Below are positions 1-9,290 of a stretch of DNA of 64,000 nucleotides, one piece after another. Source of the DNA: Stutzerimonas kunmingensis (GTDB taxonomy: Bacteria; Pseudomonadota; Gammaproteobacteria; Pseudomonadales; Pseudomonadaceae); assembly GCF_900114065.1 (NCBI RefSeq), contig NZ_FORS01000003.1, positions 558,001 to 622,000 on the forward strand, read 5' to 3'. How positions within the stretch are numbered: position 1 is the stretch's first letter; every line of letters begins with the position of its first letter. The translations under genes were made by a program, and so were the position numbers. The notes below the pieces were generated by a model. The model was not told the DNA's origin. It searched no databases and worked only from the letters and a program-made list of their open reading frames with translations.

Positions 1-751
1 TTTCTTTTCGTAAGCTGCCAAGTCTTTCGAAAAAAGTTACTTGTGGTTTGTGTTCTACGACGAAGTCTGCGCCTGAGATAAAGAGCTGAGTTGGGATCTG
101 GATCGCCTGCGCATCTGCAACCACGCGCCGCGCCGCTTCATGCAGCCCAAGGAGCATATTGACGGAAATGGCCTTGGTGATGAGCGGATCCTGCTGATAG
201 CTCTGAATCCGCGCGGGATCGTGCGTCAGGAAGCGGGCCTTGACGTAGCTGTCGACGAAGAAGTTGCCGCGAAACGCTCGTATTAGCCTTAGGCCTGTCC
301 GTGCGAATGGTACATACAGCTTTACCTTGAACGCCGGTGACGCCAGCACCAGCGCCCGAACTTTGGGCGCATAGTCGTGGGCCCATGTCGCAATAACTAC
401 CGCCCCTACACTTTGCGCAACAATTGCCAGGTCTTCCTCTTTGATGCAGTGCATAGAGCCGATGTGATCAATGAACGTCTGCACGTCTCGTACGCTCGTC
501 GCGAAGCTCGGGCTGTCTCCACGGGTGCCAGGCGACAGACCGTGCCCGCGCGCATCCCAGGCAAAGAAATCGCAGTCAGGAAGGTCGAGCTCATCAACGA
601 GGTGGGCCAGCCGGCCGGAATGCTCATGTCCGCGATGGAACATGACGACGGCCCGCCTTGTAGGCCCTGTGGACGAAAGCGCGGGCCAATGGCGGTAGGA
701 AAGCTCTAAGGCATCGTGGGTGCTGAAAGTTAGAAGGCGTGACTCGCGCAT
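1..751 (-). CDS. alpha/beta hydrolase, N-terminal part (cut by window edge)
   Basis: The reading frame starts at the ATG at 751 (MRESRLLTFS) and stays open to the window edge, giving about 250 residues with no stop. It reads as an alpha/beta hydrolase of the serine aminopeptidase/monoacylglycerol lipase type: an oxyanion-loop HRGHEHSG near residue 39, WDARGHG near residue 66, and a nucleophile elbow AQSVGA near residue 113. The usual first glycine of G-x-S-x-G is alanine. In Pseudomonas this N-terminal domain is often fused to a C-terminal SAM-dependent methyltransferase in a phospholipid-type operon; that part would lie outside the window, so the fusion is inference. The substrate is unknown. 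Confidence 0.75.
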   Translation of the reverse strand, partial: MRESRLLTFSTHDALELSYRHWPALSSTGPTRRAVVMFHRGHEHSGRLAHLVDELDLPDCDFFAWDARGHGLSPGTRGDSPSFATSVRDVQTFIDHIGSMHCIKEEDLAIVAQSVGAVVIATWAHDYAPKVRALVLASPAFKVKLYVPFARTGLRLIRAFRGNFFVDSYVKARFLTHDPARIQSYQQDPLITKAISVNMLLGLHEAARRVVADAQAIQIPTQLFISGADFVVEHKPQVTFFERLGSLRKE

Positions 752-778
752 CGGAATATCCTGGTCCCTGGACAGTTA

Positions 779-798
779 TTGAGTTATCCGAAACTCAA
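779..798. promoter_or_regulatory. inverted repeat upstream of the hydrolase gene
   Basis: TTGAGTT, six bases, AACTCAA is a perfect 7-bp inverted repeat, 28 bases upstream of the hydrolase start codon. It has operator geometry, but no matching regulator is encoded nearby and I do not recognise the motif. Confidence 0.3.
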
Positions 799-921
799 CG
801 GCGGAAGGCTGCTCTGCCAAGGTGCGGACTTTCCGCCGGTGGCGCGACATACGCAACGACGCCTCGCACATTCCTGGTTCGCACCAGAAAAAAATTTCGG
901 ATCACACGCTTGAGGGAGCAA

Positions 922-2241
922 TCACTGATACCGATACATCTGCATCGCCGTCGGCAGGGCCCAGACGCTGAATGCGCCGAGCAGGCCCAGACAGGCCGGC
1001 AGGATCAGCCACCAGACTCTCGGTGCCATTGCGTGCAGCGGGCTGCGCCATTGCACCAGGGTCAGGCTGGCGGCGCAGATGCTTGCGGCCAACAGGGCGC
1101 CAGCCGTGACGTCGGTGGTCCAGTGCACACCGAGATAGACCCGCGAGAGTGCGATCGCCGTCGCCGGCAGGCTGGCGAGGACCAGCCAGGCAAGGCGCAG
1201 GCGCGGTGGCTGGCCGCGACCGGCGAGCACGCCGAGGGTGAGGAAGAAGGCAAACGCCGCTGAGCTGTGCCCGCTGGGAAAACTGTAGCTGCTCAGCGGC
1301 TCCATCAGCACTTCCGGACGAACGCGAGCAAAGGTGGCCTTAAGGGCGCCGTTGGCCAGGGCCGTGCCCAGCAGCGTGAGAATGGCGAACAGGGCGGCGC
1401 GCCATTGGCGTGCGACCAGAAGCAGCAAACATAGCAATACCGCGGCCCACAGTTGGGTGTGAAAGTCGCCGGCGCGGGTGACGATCACCATGATGCGGTC
1501 GAAGGTGGTGCTGCGTGCGCCCTGGATCACTGCCAGCAGGCCTTCGTCGAGTTCCTTCAGGTGCGGCCAGCCGAAAAACAAACCGAGCAGGATGGCAACG
1601 CCGAGGCCGGCCGACAGTGCGCTTACCCAACGCAAGCCGCGCAGGCTGCCGAATGCAGTTGCCGCGATCAGCGTCAGCAGCGCGCCGACCACTATCCCGG
1701 CTTCGCTCCAAAAACCCTCCTCCAGCGGCAGGCGGATGGCGGCTCCGGCGCTCCAGCCGGGCAGCAGATAGGCCATCGACCAGCCGGCGGCAGCACACAG
1801 GCTGACCAGCAGGAAGCGTCCGAACGGCATGTCGAGCATGCCGGCGGTCATCGGCAGCATGGGACGCAGCGGGCCGATGAAGCGGCCTACCAGCAGGCTG
1901 GCTACGCCGTAGCGCTGAAAGTAGTGCTCGGCCTGCATCAGCCACTCGGGATGGTCGCGCAGGCCTCGCAAGCTGCGAATGCCCTGGTGATAGCGTCGAC
2001 CGAGGGCATAGGAAAGCAGGTCGCCGATCAGTCCGCCGATAAAGCCCAGCAGCAGGGTTTCCCCAAGCGTCAGTATGCCGCTGCCAGCAAGCATGGCGAC
2101 GGCAAACATGAGAACGGTGCCCGGAATGATCAGTCCGATAACTGCCAGGCATTCCATGCAGGCGAGGACCAGTACTGCCAGGCCCAACCATTGCGGGTGA
2201 CTGGCGAGCCATTGGGTAAGGGTGTCGAGCCACTGGCTCAT
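922..2241 (-). CDS. DedA / PAP2 phosphatase fusion membrane protein
   Basis: A 439-residue inner-membrane protein with two domains. The N-terminal half is DedA-like (SNARE-associated family): GLIIPGTV near residue 36, a GDLLSYALGR stretch, and GRFIGPLRP. The C-terminal half is a PAP2 acid phosphatase with all three signature motifs: K-x6-RP (KATFARVRP), PSGH, and SR-x5-H-x3-D (SRVYLGVHWTTD). DedA proteins translocate undecaprenyl phosphate or phospholipid carriers, and PAP2 enzymes dephosphorylate undecaprenyl pyrophosphate or phosphatidate, so lipid-carrier recycling is the likely role (inference). The ATG at 2241 is chosen because AAGGAAAT precedes it; the frame extends 38 codons upstream without a signal. 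Transcribed away from proA. Confidence 0.88.
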   Translation of the reverse strand: MSQWLDTLTQWLASHPQWLGLAVLVLACMECLAVIGLIIPGTVLMFAVAMLAGSGILTLGETLLLGFIGGLIGDLLSYALGRRYHQGIRSLRGLRDHPEWLMQAEHYFQRYGVASLLVGRFIGPLRPMLPMTAGMLDMPFGRFLLVSLCAAAGWSMAYLLPGWSAGAAIRLPLEEGFWSEAGIVVGALLTLIAATAFGSLRGLRWVSALSAGLGVAILLGLFFGWPHLKELDEGLLAVIQGARSTTFDRIMVIVTRAGDFHTQLWAAVLLCLLLLVARQWRAALFAILTLLGTALANGALKATFARVRPEVLMEPLSSYSFPSGHSSAAFAFFLTLGVLAGRGQPPRLRLAWLVLASLPATAIALSRVYLGVHWTTDVTAGALLAASICAASLTLVQWRSPLHAMAPRVWWLILPACLGLLGAFSVWALPTAMQMYRYQ

Positions 2242-2403
2242 GCGAATTTCCTTGAATCGAGATCGCCTTTCGACCTGACGAAAGGGTGGTGGGTTTCCTC
2301 GGCGCGAGGATACTGCGCCGTGCTGGCTGGTTCGTAGCGCTGTCCGCGCATGCATTCGAGCGCCTTTCGCCCGGCGCCGCTGTGCGCGGGCGGTCGGGGT
2401 GGC

Positions 2404-2409
2404 TATAAT
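2404..2409 (+). promoter_or_regulatory. probable sigma-70 -10 box of the proA operon
   Basis: A perfect TATAAT lies 36 bases before the proA start. The -35 at 17-bp spacing (TGTGCG, 2381-2386) is poor, so this is a -10-driven promoter call. Confidence 0.5.
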
Positions 2410-2444
2410 CAGCCGCTTTCCCTTCAGTCAGGCCAGCTAGATCC

Positions 2445-3710
2445 ATGACCGAGTCCGTACTCGATTACATGAACCGCCTGGGCCGCGCCGCGCGCGAGGC
2501 CTCGCGGGTGCTTGCGCGCGCCAGCACGGCGCAGAAGAACCGTGCCCTGCAGGCCGCCGCCGCCGCGCTCGACGCAGCCCGCGACGAGTTGGTCAGTGCC
2601 AACGAGCGGGACCTTGCCGGTGGCCGCGCCAACGGTCTGGACGCGGCGATGCTCGATCGTCTTGCGCTGACGCCCAAGGTGATCGACGGCATGATCGAAG
2701 GGCTGCGCCAGGTCGCCGCGCTGCCGGACCCGATCGGCGAGATTCGCGACATGCGCTACATGCCTTCGGGCATTCAGGTCGGCAAGATGCGCGTGCCGCT
2801 GGGCGTGGTCGGGATCATCTACGAGTCGCGGCCGAACGTGACCATCGACGCCGCCAGCCTGTGCCTGAAGTCGGGCAATGCGACCATCCTGCGCGGTGGT
2901 TCCGAGGCGATCCATTCCAATCAGGCCATCGCCCGCTGCATCCAGCTTGGCCTGGCCGAAGCCGGGCTGCCGGCAGCGGCGGTGCAGGTCGTGGAGACCA
3001 CTGACCGGGCCGCGGTCGGCGCGCTGATCAGCATGCCGGAATACGTCGATGTGATCGTGCCGCGCGGCGGCAAGGGTCTGATCGAACGCATCAGCCGCGA
3101 CGCCCGGGTACCGGTGATCAAGCACCTGGACGGCATTTGCCATGTCTACATCGACGTGGCGGCGGACGTGGACAAGGCCGTTCGCGTCGCCGACAACGCC
3201 AAGACCCAGCGCTTCGCGCCGTGCAACACCATGGAGACGCTGCTGGTTCACCAGGGCATCGCCGATCGGGTGCTGCCGGCACTGGCGGCCATCTATCGCG
3301 AGAAGGGCGTTGAGTTGCGTGGCTGTGCGCGAACCCAGGCGCTGCTTGGCGGCGATGTGCTGGAGGCCAGCGAAGAAGACTGGTCCACCGAGTACAACGC
3401 ACCGATCCTGTCGATCCGCATCGTCGATTCGCTGGATACCGCCATCGAGCACATTAATCGCTACGGCTCGCAACACACCGACGCGATCGTCACCGAGAAT
3501 TTCACCGATGCCCGGCGCTTCCTCACCGAGGTGGACTCCGCTTCGGTGATGGTCAACGCCTCGACGCGTTTCGCCGATGGCTTCGAGTATGGCCTGGGCG
3601 CGGAGATCGGCATCTCCACTGACAAGCTTCATGCCCGTGGTCCGGTCGGTCTGGAAGGGCTGACCAGCGAGAAGTACGTGGTGTTTGGCGACGGCCACGT
3701 CCGTACCTGA
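2445..3710 (+). CDS. proA: gamma-glutamyl phosphate reductase
   Basis: 421 residues, the normal ProA length. It performs the NADPH-dependent reduction of gamma-glutamyl phosphate to glutamate semialdehyde, the second step of proline synthesis in the cytosol. The catalytic cysteine is C260 in [10 protein letters not shown], and the aldehyde-dehydrogenase-like region includes YESRPNVT and LRGGSEA. The stop TGA overlaps the nadD ATG by one base (TGATG), pointing to translational coupling. It is first in a plus-strand run proA-nadD-rsfS-rlmH-mrdA. proB is not here, as is usual in Pseudomonas. Confidence 0.97.
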   Translation: MTESVLDYMNRLGRAAREASRVLARASTAQKNRALQAAAAALDAARDELVSANERDLAGGRANGLDAAMLDRLALTPKVIDGMIEGLRQVAALPDPIGEIRDMRYMPSGIQVGKMRVPLGVVGIIYESRPNVTIDAASLCLKSGNATILRGGSEAIHSNQAIARCIQLGLAEAGLPAAAVQVVETTDRAAVGALISMPEYVDVIVPRGGKGLIERISRDARVPVIKHLDGICHVYIDVAADVDKAVRVADNAKTQRFAPCNTMETLLVHQGIADRVLPALAAIYREKGVELRGCARTQALLGGDVLEASEEDWSTEYNAPILSIRIVDSLDTAIEHINRYGSQHTDAIVTENFTDARRFLTEVDSASVMVNASTRFADGFEYGLGAEIGISTDKLHARGPVGLEGLTSEKYVVFGDGHVRT

Positions 3711-4369
3711 TGAGCCAAGGCAGCGGCGCCCGGCGCATCGGTATACTCGGCGGCACCTTCGATCCGGTACACATCGGTCACTTGCGCGGGGCGCTGGAAG
3801 TGGCCGAGATGTTCGATCTCGACGAGCTGCGGCTGATACCCAACGCGCGTCCGCCGCACCGTGACACCCCCAATTGCTCGGCGCAGGATCGCCTGGCAAT
3901 GGTTCGCCTGGCGGTGCAAGACCTGCCGCCACTTTGTGTGGACGCTCGTGAGCTGGAGCGGGAGAAGCCGTCCTACACCATCGACACGCTGATTTCCCTG
4001 CGCGCCGAGCTGGGCGAGGAGGATCAGTTGTTGCTGGTGGTGGGCTGGGATGCCTTCTGCGGCCTGCCAACCTGGCATCGCTGGGAAGAGCTGCTCGACT
4101 ATTGCCATATCCTCGTCCTGCAACGCCCGGATGCCGGCAGCGAGGCGCCGCAGGTGCTGCGCGATCTGCTCGCCGCACGCAGCGTGCCCGATCCCCAGGT
4201 GCTTTGCGGGGGCAGCGGGCAGATTGCCTTCGTCTGGCAGACACCGTTGGAAGTGTCTGCCACACAGATTCGCCAATTGCTGGCCAGCGGCAAGTCGGTC
4301 CGATTCCTGGTTCCCGATGCCGTACTGGCTTATATCAACGCGCACGGACTGTACCGGGCGTCGAACTGA
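3710..4369 (+). CDS. nadD: nicotinate-nucleotide adenylyltransferase
   Basis: 219 residues. Transfers AMP from ATP to nicotinate mononucleotide, giving deamido-NAD in NAD synthesis. The nucleotidyltransferase signature [11 protein letters not shown] is at residues 14-24, and a C-terminal SATQIR motif (the ISSTxxR-type ATP-binding segment) is near residue 182. The start overlaps the proA stop by one base. rsfS follows after 15 bases, the common nadD-rsfS-rlmH order of gamma-proteobacteria. Confidence 0.96.
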   Translation: MSQGSGARRIGILGGTFDPVHIGHLRGALEVAEMFDLDELRLIPNARPPHRDTPNCSAQDRLAMVRLAVQDLPPLCVDARELEREKPSYTIDTLISLRAELGEEDQLLLVVGWDAFCGLPTWHRWEELLDYCHILVLQRPDAGSEAPQVLRDLLAARSVPDPQVLCGGSGQIAFVWQTPLEVSATQIRQLLASGKSVRFLVPDAVLAYINAHGLYRASN

Positions 4370-4384
4370 GGTTGTTTTCACGTT

Positions 4385-4744
4385 ATGCAAACTGAAGAGT
4401 TGGTCCAGCTGGCGGTTGCCGCCCTGGAAGATCTGAAAGGCCAGGACATCACCACCATCGATGTGCGCGGCAAGACCAGTGTCACCGATTACATGATCAT
4501 CGCCAGCGGCAGTTCCAGCCGGCACGTCAAGTCGCTCGTCGAAAACGTGCTGGAGCAGGTCAAGGAGCAGGGCGTTCGCCCGCTTGGCAGCGAGGGCCTC
4601 GAAGGCGGTGAGTGGGCGTTGCTCGACCTGGGCGATGTCGTCGTCCATGTGATGCAGGTGCCGACCCGCCAGTTCTACGATCTGGAACGTCTCTGGCAGG
4701 GCGCCGAGCAGAGCCGCGCGCAGCACGCTCACGACCCGGAATAA
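4385..4744 (+). CDS. rsfS: ribosomal silencing factor RsfS
   Basis: 119 residues of the RsfS/YbeB family. The protein binds L14 (uL14) on the 50S subunit and blocks subunit joining when nutrients are scarce. Family features visible are the [10 protein letters not shown] core near residue 36, the [20 protein letters not shown] stretch near residue 73, and an ending around [10 protein letters not shown]. It lies between nadD and rlmH, with three bases before rlmH. Confidence 0.95.
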   Translation: MQTEELVQLAVAALEDLKGQDITTIDVRGKTSVTDYMIIASGSSSRHVKSLVENVLEQVKEQGVRPLGSEGLEGGEWALLDLGDVVVHVMQVPTRQFYDLERLWQGAEQSRAQHAHDPE

Positions 4745-4747
4745 GCC

Positions 4748-5215
4748 GTGCGTATCAAGCTGATTGCGGTCGGCTCGAAGATGCCACGTTGGGTCGAGGA
4801 TGGTTGGCAGGAATATGCCAAGCGCCTGCCGTCCGAACTACCGCTGGAGCTGCATGAGATCGCGCTCAATACCCGTGGCAAGAACGCCGACGTGGCGCGG
4901 TTGATTCGCCAGGAAGGCGAGGCCATGCTGGGCAAGGTTCAGCCAGGCGAGCGCATTGTCACGCTCGAAGTACATGGCAAGCCGTGGAGCACCGAGCAGC
5001 TGGCGGCGGAAATCGAGCGCTGGCGGCTCGATGCACGCAACGTCAACCTCATGGTCGGCGGTCCGGAAGGGCTGGCACCCGAGGTTTGCGCGCGCAGCGA
5101 GCAACGCTGGTCGCTGTCGCCGCTGACCCTGCCTCATCCGCTGGTGCGAATCCTGATCGGCGAACAGATCTACCGCGCCTGGACGCTGCTGTCCGGTCAT
5201 CCCTATCACAAGTAG
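4748..5215 (+). CDS. rlmH: 23S rRNA pseudouridine-1915 N3-methyltransferase
   Basis: 155 residues, the exact usual length for this SPOUT-family enzyme. It methylates pseudouridine 1915 in helix 69 of 23S rRNA within the 70S ribosome. The SAM-binding loop is VGGPEG near residue 106, and the C-terminal trefoil-knot region reads LTLPHPLVR and ends in GHPYHK, as in other RlmH proteins. The start codon is GTG at 4748, three bases after the rsfS stop. Confidence 0.96.
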   Translation: MRIKLIAVGSKMPRWVEDGWQEYAKRLPSELPLELHEIALNTRGKNADVARLIRQEGEAMLGKVQPGERIVTLEVHGKPWSTEQLAAEIERWRLDARNVNLMVGGPEGLAPEVCARSEQRWSLSPLTLPHPLVRILIGEQIYRAWTLLSGHPYHK

Positions 5216-5233
5216 TCCGCGAACCCCTTCAAG

Positions 5234-7123
5234 ATGCCGCAACCGATTCAACTCAAGGATCACGAGAAGGACGCCGTGCTGGTGCGCCGGCGCGTCATCG
5301 TCGGCCTTGCGTTCGTGTTGCTGTTGATCGGTGTGCTGGTGTCGCGGATGTACTACCTGCAGGTGGTGCAGTTCGAGCACCATTCGACGCTGTCGGAGAA
5401 CAACCGCGTCCACGTTCAGCCGATTCCGCCCAATCGCGGATTGATCTTCGACCGCAAGGGCAGGGTTATCGCCGACAACCGCCCCAGCTTCAGCCTGACC
5501 GTCACCCGCGAACGCGCCGGCGACTGGAAGACTGTGCTCGATGGCGTGGTCGAGGTGCTGGAGCTCAGCGAGGAAGAGCGTGGGCTGTTCGAGAAACGCG
5601 TGTTGCAGGGGCGCCGGCCATTCGAGCCGGTACCGATCATGTATGAGCTGTCCGAGGAGCAGATTGCGCGCATTGCCGTGAATCAGTTCCGCCTGCCTGG
5701 GGTCGAGGTGGCGGCGCAGCTGGTCCGGCATTACCCGCAGGGTCCGCACTTCGCGCACTCGGTAGGCTATGTCGGGCGAATCAACGAGCAAGAGCTCAAG
5801 CAACTCGACCCGGTCAATTACAGCGGCACGCACCATGTCGGCAAGACCGGTATCGAGAAATTCTACGAGGACGAGCTGCACGGCCAGGTTGGCTACGAAG
5901 AGGTCGAAACCAATGCCCGCGGCAGGGTCTTGCGCGTGCTCAAGCGTACCGATCCGATACCGGGCAAGGACATCACGCTGTCGCTCGATCTCGACCTGCA
6001 GGAGGCCGCAGAAGCGGCGCTCGGTGGTCGTCGCGGTGCAATCGTCGCGCTGCTGCCGAGCACTGGCGAGGTGGTGGCGATGGTCAGTCAGCCGAGCTTC
6101 AACCCCAACCTGTTCGTCACCGGTATCAGCTTCAAGGATTACGGTGAACTGCGCGACTCTATTGATCGTCCGTTGTTCAACCGTGTGCTGCGAGGCCTTT
6201 ACCCGCCCGGCTCGACCATCAAGCCAATGATGGCCGTTGCCGGCCTCGATGCGGGCGTGATCACGCCGAGCAGTCGCGTGTTCGATCCGGGCTTTTTCCA
6301 ACTGCCGAACGTGAAGCACAAGTACCGCAACTGGAACCGCAACGGCGACGGCTGGGTGGACCTGGACCTGGCCATCGCCCGCTCCAACGACACCTACTTC
6401 TACGACATGGCCCACAAGCTGGGCGTCGATCGCATGCACGAATACATGACCCGCTTCGGCCTGGGGCAGCGCGTATCCCTGGACATGCACGAGGAGACGG
6501 CGGGCCTGATGCCGTCGCGCGACTGGAAACGGGCGCGCTATCGCCAGCCCTGGTATCCCGGTGAAACAGTGATTCTCGGTATCGGCCAGGGTTACATGCA
6601 GGCCACGCCGCTGCAGCTGGCCCAGGCCACGGCGCTAGTGGCGACCCGCGGCAAGTGGATTCGGCCGCATCTGGCGCGCAGCGTCGGTAGTGAAGCGCCG
6701 GTGGACCATGATCCGGTTCCGGACATCCAGCTTCGCGATCCGCGCTTCTGGGACTACGCGACCCACGGCATGGAGCAGGTTCTGCATGGCGCGCGGGGTA
6801 CGGCAAGGAAGGTCGGTGACAGCGCGGCGTATCGTATTGCCGGCAAGAGCGGTACCGCCCAGGTGGTCGCGATCCGCCAGGGCGAGAAATACGACAGTGC
6901 CAAGCTGGCCGAACGCCATCGGGACCATGCGCTGTTCGTCGCCTTCGCCCCGGTGCATGACCCGCAGATCGCCGTGGCGGTGATGGTCGAGAACGGCGAA
7001 TCCGGTTCGGGCGTCGCCGCGCCGGTGGCCAAGCAGGTCATGGACGCCTGGCTGCTGAACGAGGAGGGCGTGCTCAAGCCCGAGTTCGCCCCGCCGCTGA
7101 CCGCCGAAGGGAAGAAGCCATGA
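5234..7123 (+). CDS. mrdA: penicillin-binding protein 2 (elongasome transpeptidase)
   Basis: 629 residues. This is the peptidoglycan transpeptidase of the Rod system, working with RodA and MreB in side-wall synthesis. One N-terminal membrane anchor spans about residues 21-38, followed by the PBP dimerisation domain and the transpeptidase domain. The catalytic motifs are STIK with the nucleophile S327, SND in ARSNDTYF, and KSGTA starting at K538. The stop overlaps the rodA ATG (ATGA). In P. aeruginosa it is called pbpA. Confidence 0.97.
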   Translation: MPQPIQLKDHEKDAVLVRRRVIVGLAFVLLLIGVLVSRMYYLQVVQFEHHSTLSENNRVHVQPIPPNRGLIFDRKGRVIADNRPSFSLTVTRERAGDWKTVLDGVVEVLELSEEERGLFEKRVLQGRRPFEPVPIMYELSEEQIARIAVNQFRLPGVEVAAQLVRHYPQGPHFAHSVGYVGRINEQELKQLDPVNYSGTHHVGKTGIEKFYEDELHGQVGYEEVETNARGRVLRVLKRTDPIPGKDITLSLDLDLQEAAEAALGGRRGAIVALLPSTGEVVAMVSQPSFNPNLFVTGISFKDYGELRDSIDRPLFNRVLRGLYPPGSTIKPMMAVAGLDAGVITPSSRVFDPGFFQLPNVKHKYRNWNRNGDGWVDLDLAIARSNDTYFYDMAHKLGVDRMHEYMTRFGLGQRVSLDMHEETAGLMPSRDWKRARYRQPWYPGETVILGIGQGYMQATPLQLAQATALVATRGKWIRPHLARSVGSEAPVDHDPVPDIQLRDPRFWDYATHGMEQVLHGARGTARKVGDSAAYRIAGKSGTAQVVAIRQGEKYDSAKLAERHRDHALFVAFAPVHDPQIAVAVMVENGESGSGVAAPVAKQVMDAWLLNEEGVLKPEFAPPLTAEGKKP

Positions 7124-8265
7124 GCGGCAATTTCGACCGAACCCTGTCGCGCGAGGACGTACTGCGGCGTCGCGCCAGCCTGTTGCAGCGCCTGCATATC
7201 GACGGGCTGCTGCTGGTGCTGCTGCTGATGCTGGCGGCGGGCAGCCTGTTCATTCTCTATTCGGCCAGCGGCAAGAACTGGGATCTGGTCATCAAGCAGG
7301 CGACGTCCTTCGGCCTCGGCCTGGGTGCAATGCTGGTCATTGCACAGTTCGAGCCACGCTTCATGGCGCGCTGGGTACCGCTGGGCTATCTCGCTGTGGT
7401 AGCGCTGCTGGTGGCGGTCGAGGTCGTCGGCCATACAGCGATGGGCGCCACCCGCTGGATCAACATTCCGGGGGTGATCCGCTTCCAGCCGTCGGAGTTC
7501 ATGAAGATCATCATGCCGATGACCATCGCCTGGTATCTGTCCTCGCGCAGCCTGCCGCCGAGCATCAAGCACACTGCGATCAGTCTGTCGCTGATCCTCG
7601 TGCCCTTCGTGCTGATCCTCAAACAGCCGGATCTGGGCACGTCGCTGCTGATTCTCGCCTCCGGCGCATTCGTCCTGTTCATCGGCGGCCTGCGTTGGCG
7701 CTGGATCATTGGCGCGGTCACGGCGATCGTGCCCATCGCTGTGGCAATGTGGTACTTCGTACTGCACAACTACCAGAAGCAGCGAGTACTGACGTTTCTC
7801 GATCCGGAAAGCGATCCGCTGGGCACTGGCTGGAACATCATCCAGTCGAAGGCGGCGATCGGTTCGGGTGGGGTGTTCGGCAAGGGCTGGCTGGCAGGCA
7901 CGCAGTCGCACCTGGATTTTTTGCCGGAAAGCCACACGGACTTTATCATCGCCGTGCTCGCTGAAGAGTTCGGCCTGGTCGGCGTCTGCCTGCTGCTGCT
8001 GGTGTATGGTCTGCTGATCACCCGCGGCCTTGTTATCACCGTGCAGGCGCAAACGCTGTTTGGAAAATTGCTGGCCGGTGCGCTGACGATGACCTTCTTT
8101 GTTTACGTTTTCGTCAATATCGGTATGGTCAGTGGGCTGTTGCCGGTGGTGGGGGTGCCATTGCCCTTCATTAGTTATGGCGGAACTTCATTGGTGACCC
8201 TGCTGTCAGGGTTCGGGGTTTTGATGTCGATCCACACCCATCGCAAGTGGATCGCGCAGGTTTGA
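7120..8265 (+). CDS. rodA: rod-shape SEDS glycosyltransferase RodA
   Basis: 381 residues with about ten membrane helices. SEDS-family peptidoglycan polymerase that partners PBP2. Recognisable segments are the early YSASG motif, QPDLGTSLL, LPESHTDFI near residue 268 and the C-terminal PFISYGGTS. The start codon overlaps the mrdA stop by four bases, so the two subunits of the enzyme pair are translationally coupled. Confidence 0.97.
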   Translation: MSGNFDRTLSREDVLRRRASLLQRLHIDGLLLVLLLMLAAGSLFILYSASGKNWDLVIKQATSFGLGLGAMLVIAQFEPRFMARWVPLGYLAVVALLVAVEVVGHTAMGATRWINIPGVIRFQPSEFMKIIMPMTIAWYLSSRSLPPSIKHTAISLSLILVPFVLILKQPDLGTSLLILASGAFVLFIGGLRWRWIIGAVTAIVPIAVAMWYFVLHNYQKQRVLTFLDPESDPLGTGWNIIQSKAAIGSGGVFGKGWLAGTQSHLDFLPESHTDFIIAVLAEEFGLVGVCLLLLVYGLLITRGLVITVQAQTLFGKLLAGALTMTFFVYVFVNIGMVSGLLPVVGVPLPFISYGGTSLVTLLSGFGVLMSIHTHRKWIAQV

Positions 8266-8270
8266 CGAGA

Positions 8271-9290
8271 GTGAATTTGTTGACTTCATTACGGCGTGGC
8301 TGGATGGCGCGGATGCTAGGGGGCGTGGCTTTGGCCGGCGCTGTGCTGGGAAGCCTGCCGCTGCAGGCGGCCGATTACACCGGCGCCAACGTGGACGAGT
8401 TCATCGCGGAGATGACCCGCGACTATGGATTTGCCGACGAGCAGCTGCGTGATCTGTTCAAGCAGGCCGAGCGCAAGCAGGCGATTCTCGATGCCATTTC
8501 GCGTCCTGCGGAGCGGGTCAAGCCGTGGAAGGAATACCGACCTATCTTCCTCACCGACTCGCGCATCGCCCAGGGCGTCGATTTCTGGCGGGAGAACGAA
8601 GCCGCGCTGACTCGTGCGGAAACCGAATACGGCGTGCCGGCGGAAATCATCGTTGCGATCATCGGCGTGGAAACCTTCTACGGCCGCAATACCGGTAGCC
8701 ATCGGGTGATCGATGCGCTGTCGACGCTGGGCTTCGATTACCCTCCGCGTCAGCCGTTTTTCCGTCAGCAGCTCAAGGAGTTCCTGCTGCTGACCCGTGA
8801 GGAGCAGGTCGACCCGCTTACGCTCAAGGGCTCCTACGCGGGTGCGATGGGACTGCCGCAGTTCATGCCGAGCAGCTTCCGCGCCTACGCGGTGGATTTC
8901 GACGGTGACGGGCACATCGATATCTGGAACAACCCCACCGATGCCATCGGCAGTGCGGCCAGCTACTTCAAGCAACATGGCTGGGCTGCGGGCGAGCCGG
9001 TGGTGGCACGGGCCAAGGTAGGCGGCGAGCGTTATGAAGAAGGGCTGACCGTCGGCCTGGAGTCGCAGAAGAATGCCGGCGAAATGCGTAGCCTGGGCTG
9101 GCAGTTCGACAAGTCGGTGGCCGACGATACGGCCATTACTGCTTTCCGCCTGGATGGCGCAGAGGGTGATGAGTACTGGCTGGGCCTGCCGAATTTCTAT
9201 GTCATTACCCGCTACAACCGTAGCGTGATGTATGCGATGGCCGTGCATCAGCTGTCCCAGCTGCTGGCCGAAGCGCGAGGCGAACAATGA
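8271..9290 (+). CDS. mltB: membrane-bound/periplasmic lytic transglycosylase B
   Basis: About 339 residues from a GTG at 8271. Cleaves peptidoglycan glycan strands with 1,6-anhydro-muramic acid formation. The SltB/MltB catalytic glutamate is E134 in IIGVETFYGRNTG, followed by the typical GAMGLPQFMPSSFRAYAVDFDG region. The N-terminus carries a signal peptide (a hydrophobic stretch ending near LPLQAAD) without a clear lipobox cysteine. Start choice is uncertain: GTG 8247 would overlap rodA, and ATG 8304 is also possible. In P. aeruginosa the gene at this place is sltB1. It overlaps rlpA by four bases. Confidence 0.92.
   Translation: MNLLTSLRRGWMARMLGGVALAGAVLGSLPLQAADYTGANVDEFIAEMTRDYGFADEQLRDLFKQAERKQAILDAISRPAERVKPWKEYRPIFLTDSRIAQGVDFWRENEAALTRAETEYGVPAEIIVAIIGVETFYGRNTGSHRVIDALSTLGFDYPPRQPFFRQQLKEFLLLTREEQVDPLTLKGSYAGAMGLPQFMPSSFRAYAVDFDGDGHIDIWNNPTDAIGSAASYFKQHGWAAGEPVVARAKVGGERYEEGLTVGLESQKNAGEMRSLGWQFDKSVADDTAITAFRLDGAEGDEYWLGLPNFYVITRYNRSVMYAMAVHQLSQLLAEARGEQ

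Noticed and set aside
739-1263. 174-codon plus-strand frame
   Set aside because: Overlaps the 3' half of the DedA-PAP2 gene on the other strand and its translation has no recognisable features.
2424-4265. 613-codon open frame on the minus strand opposite proA and nadD
   Set aside because: It mirrors two certain genes, has an arginine- and histidine-rich composition typical of antisense frames in G+C-rich DNA, and lacks a start signal.
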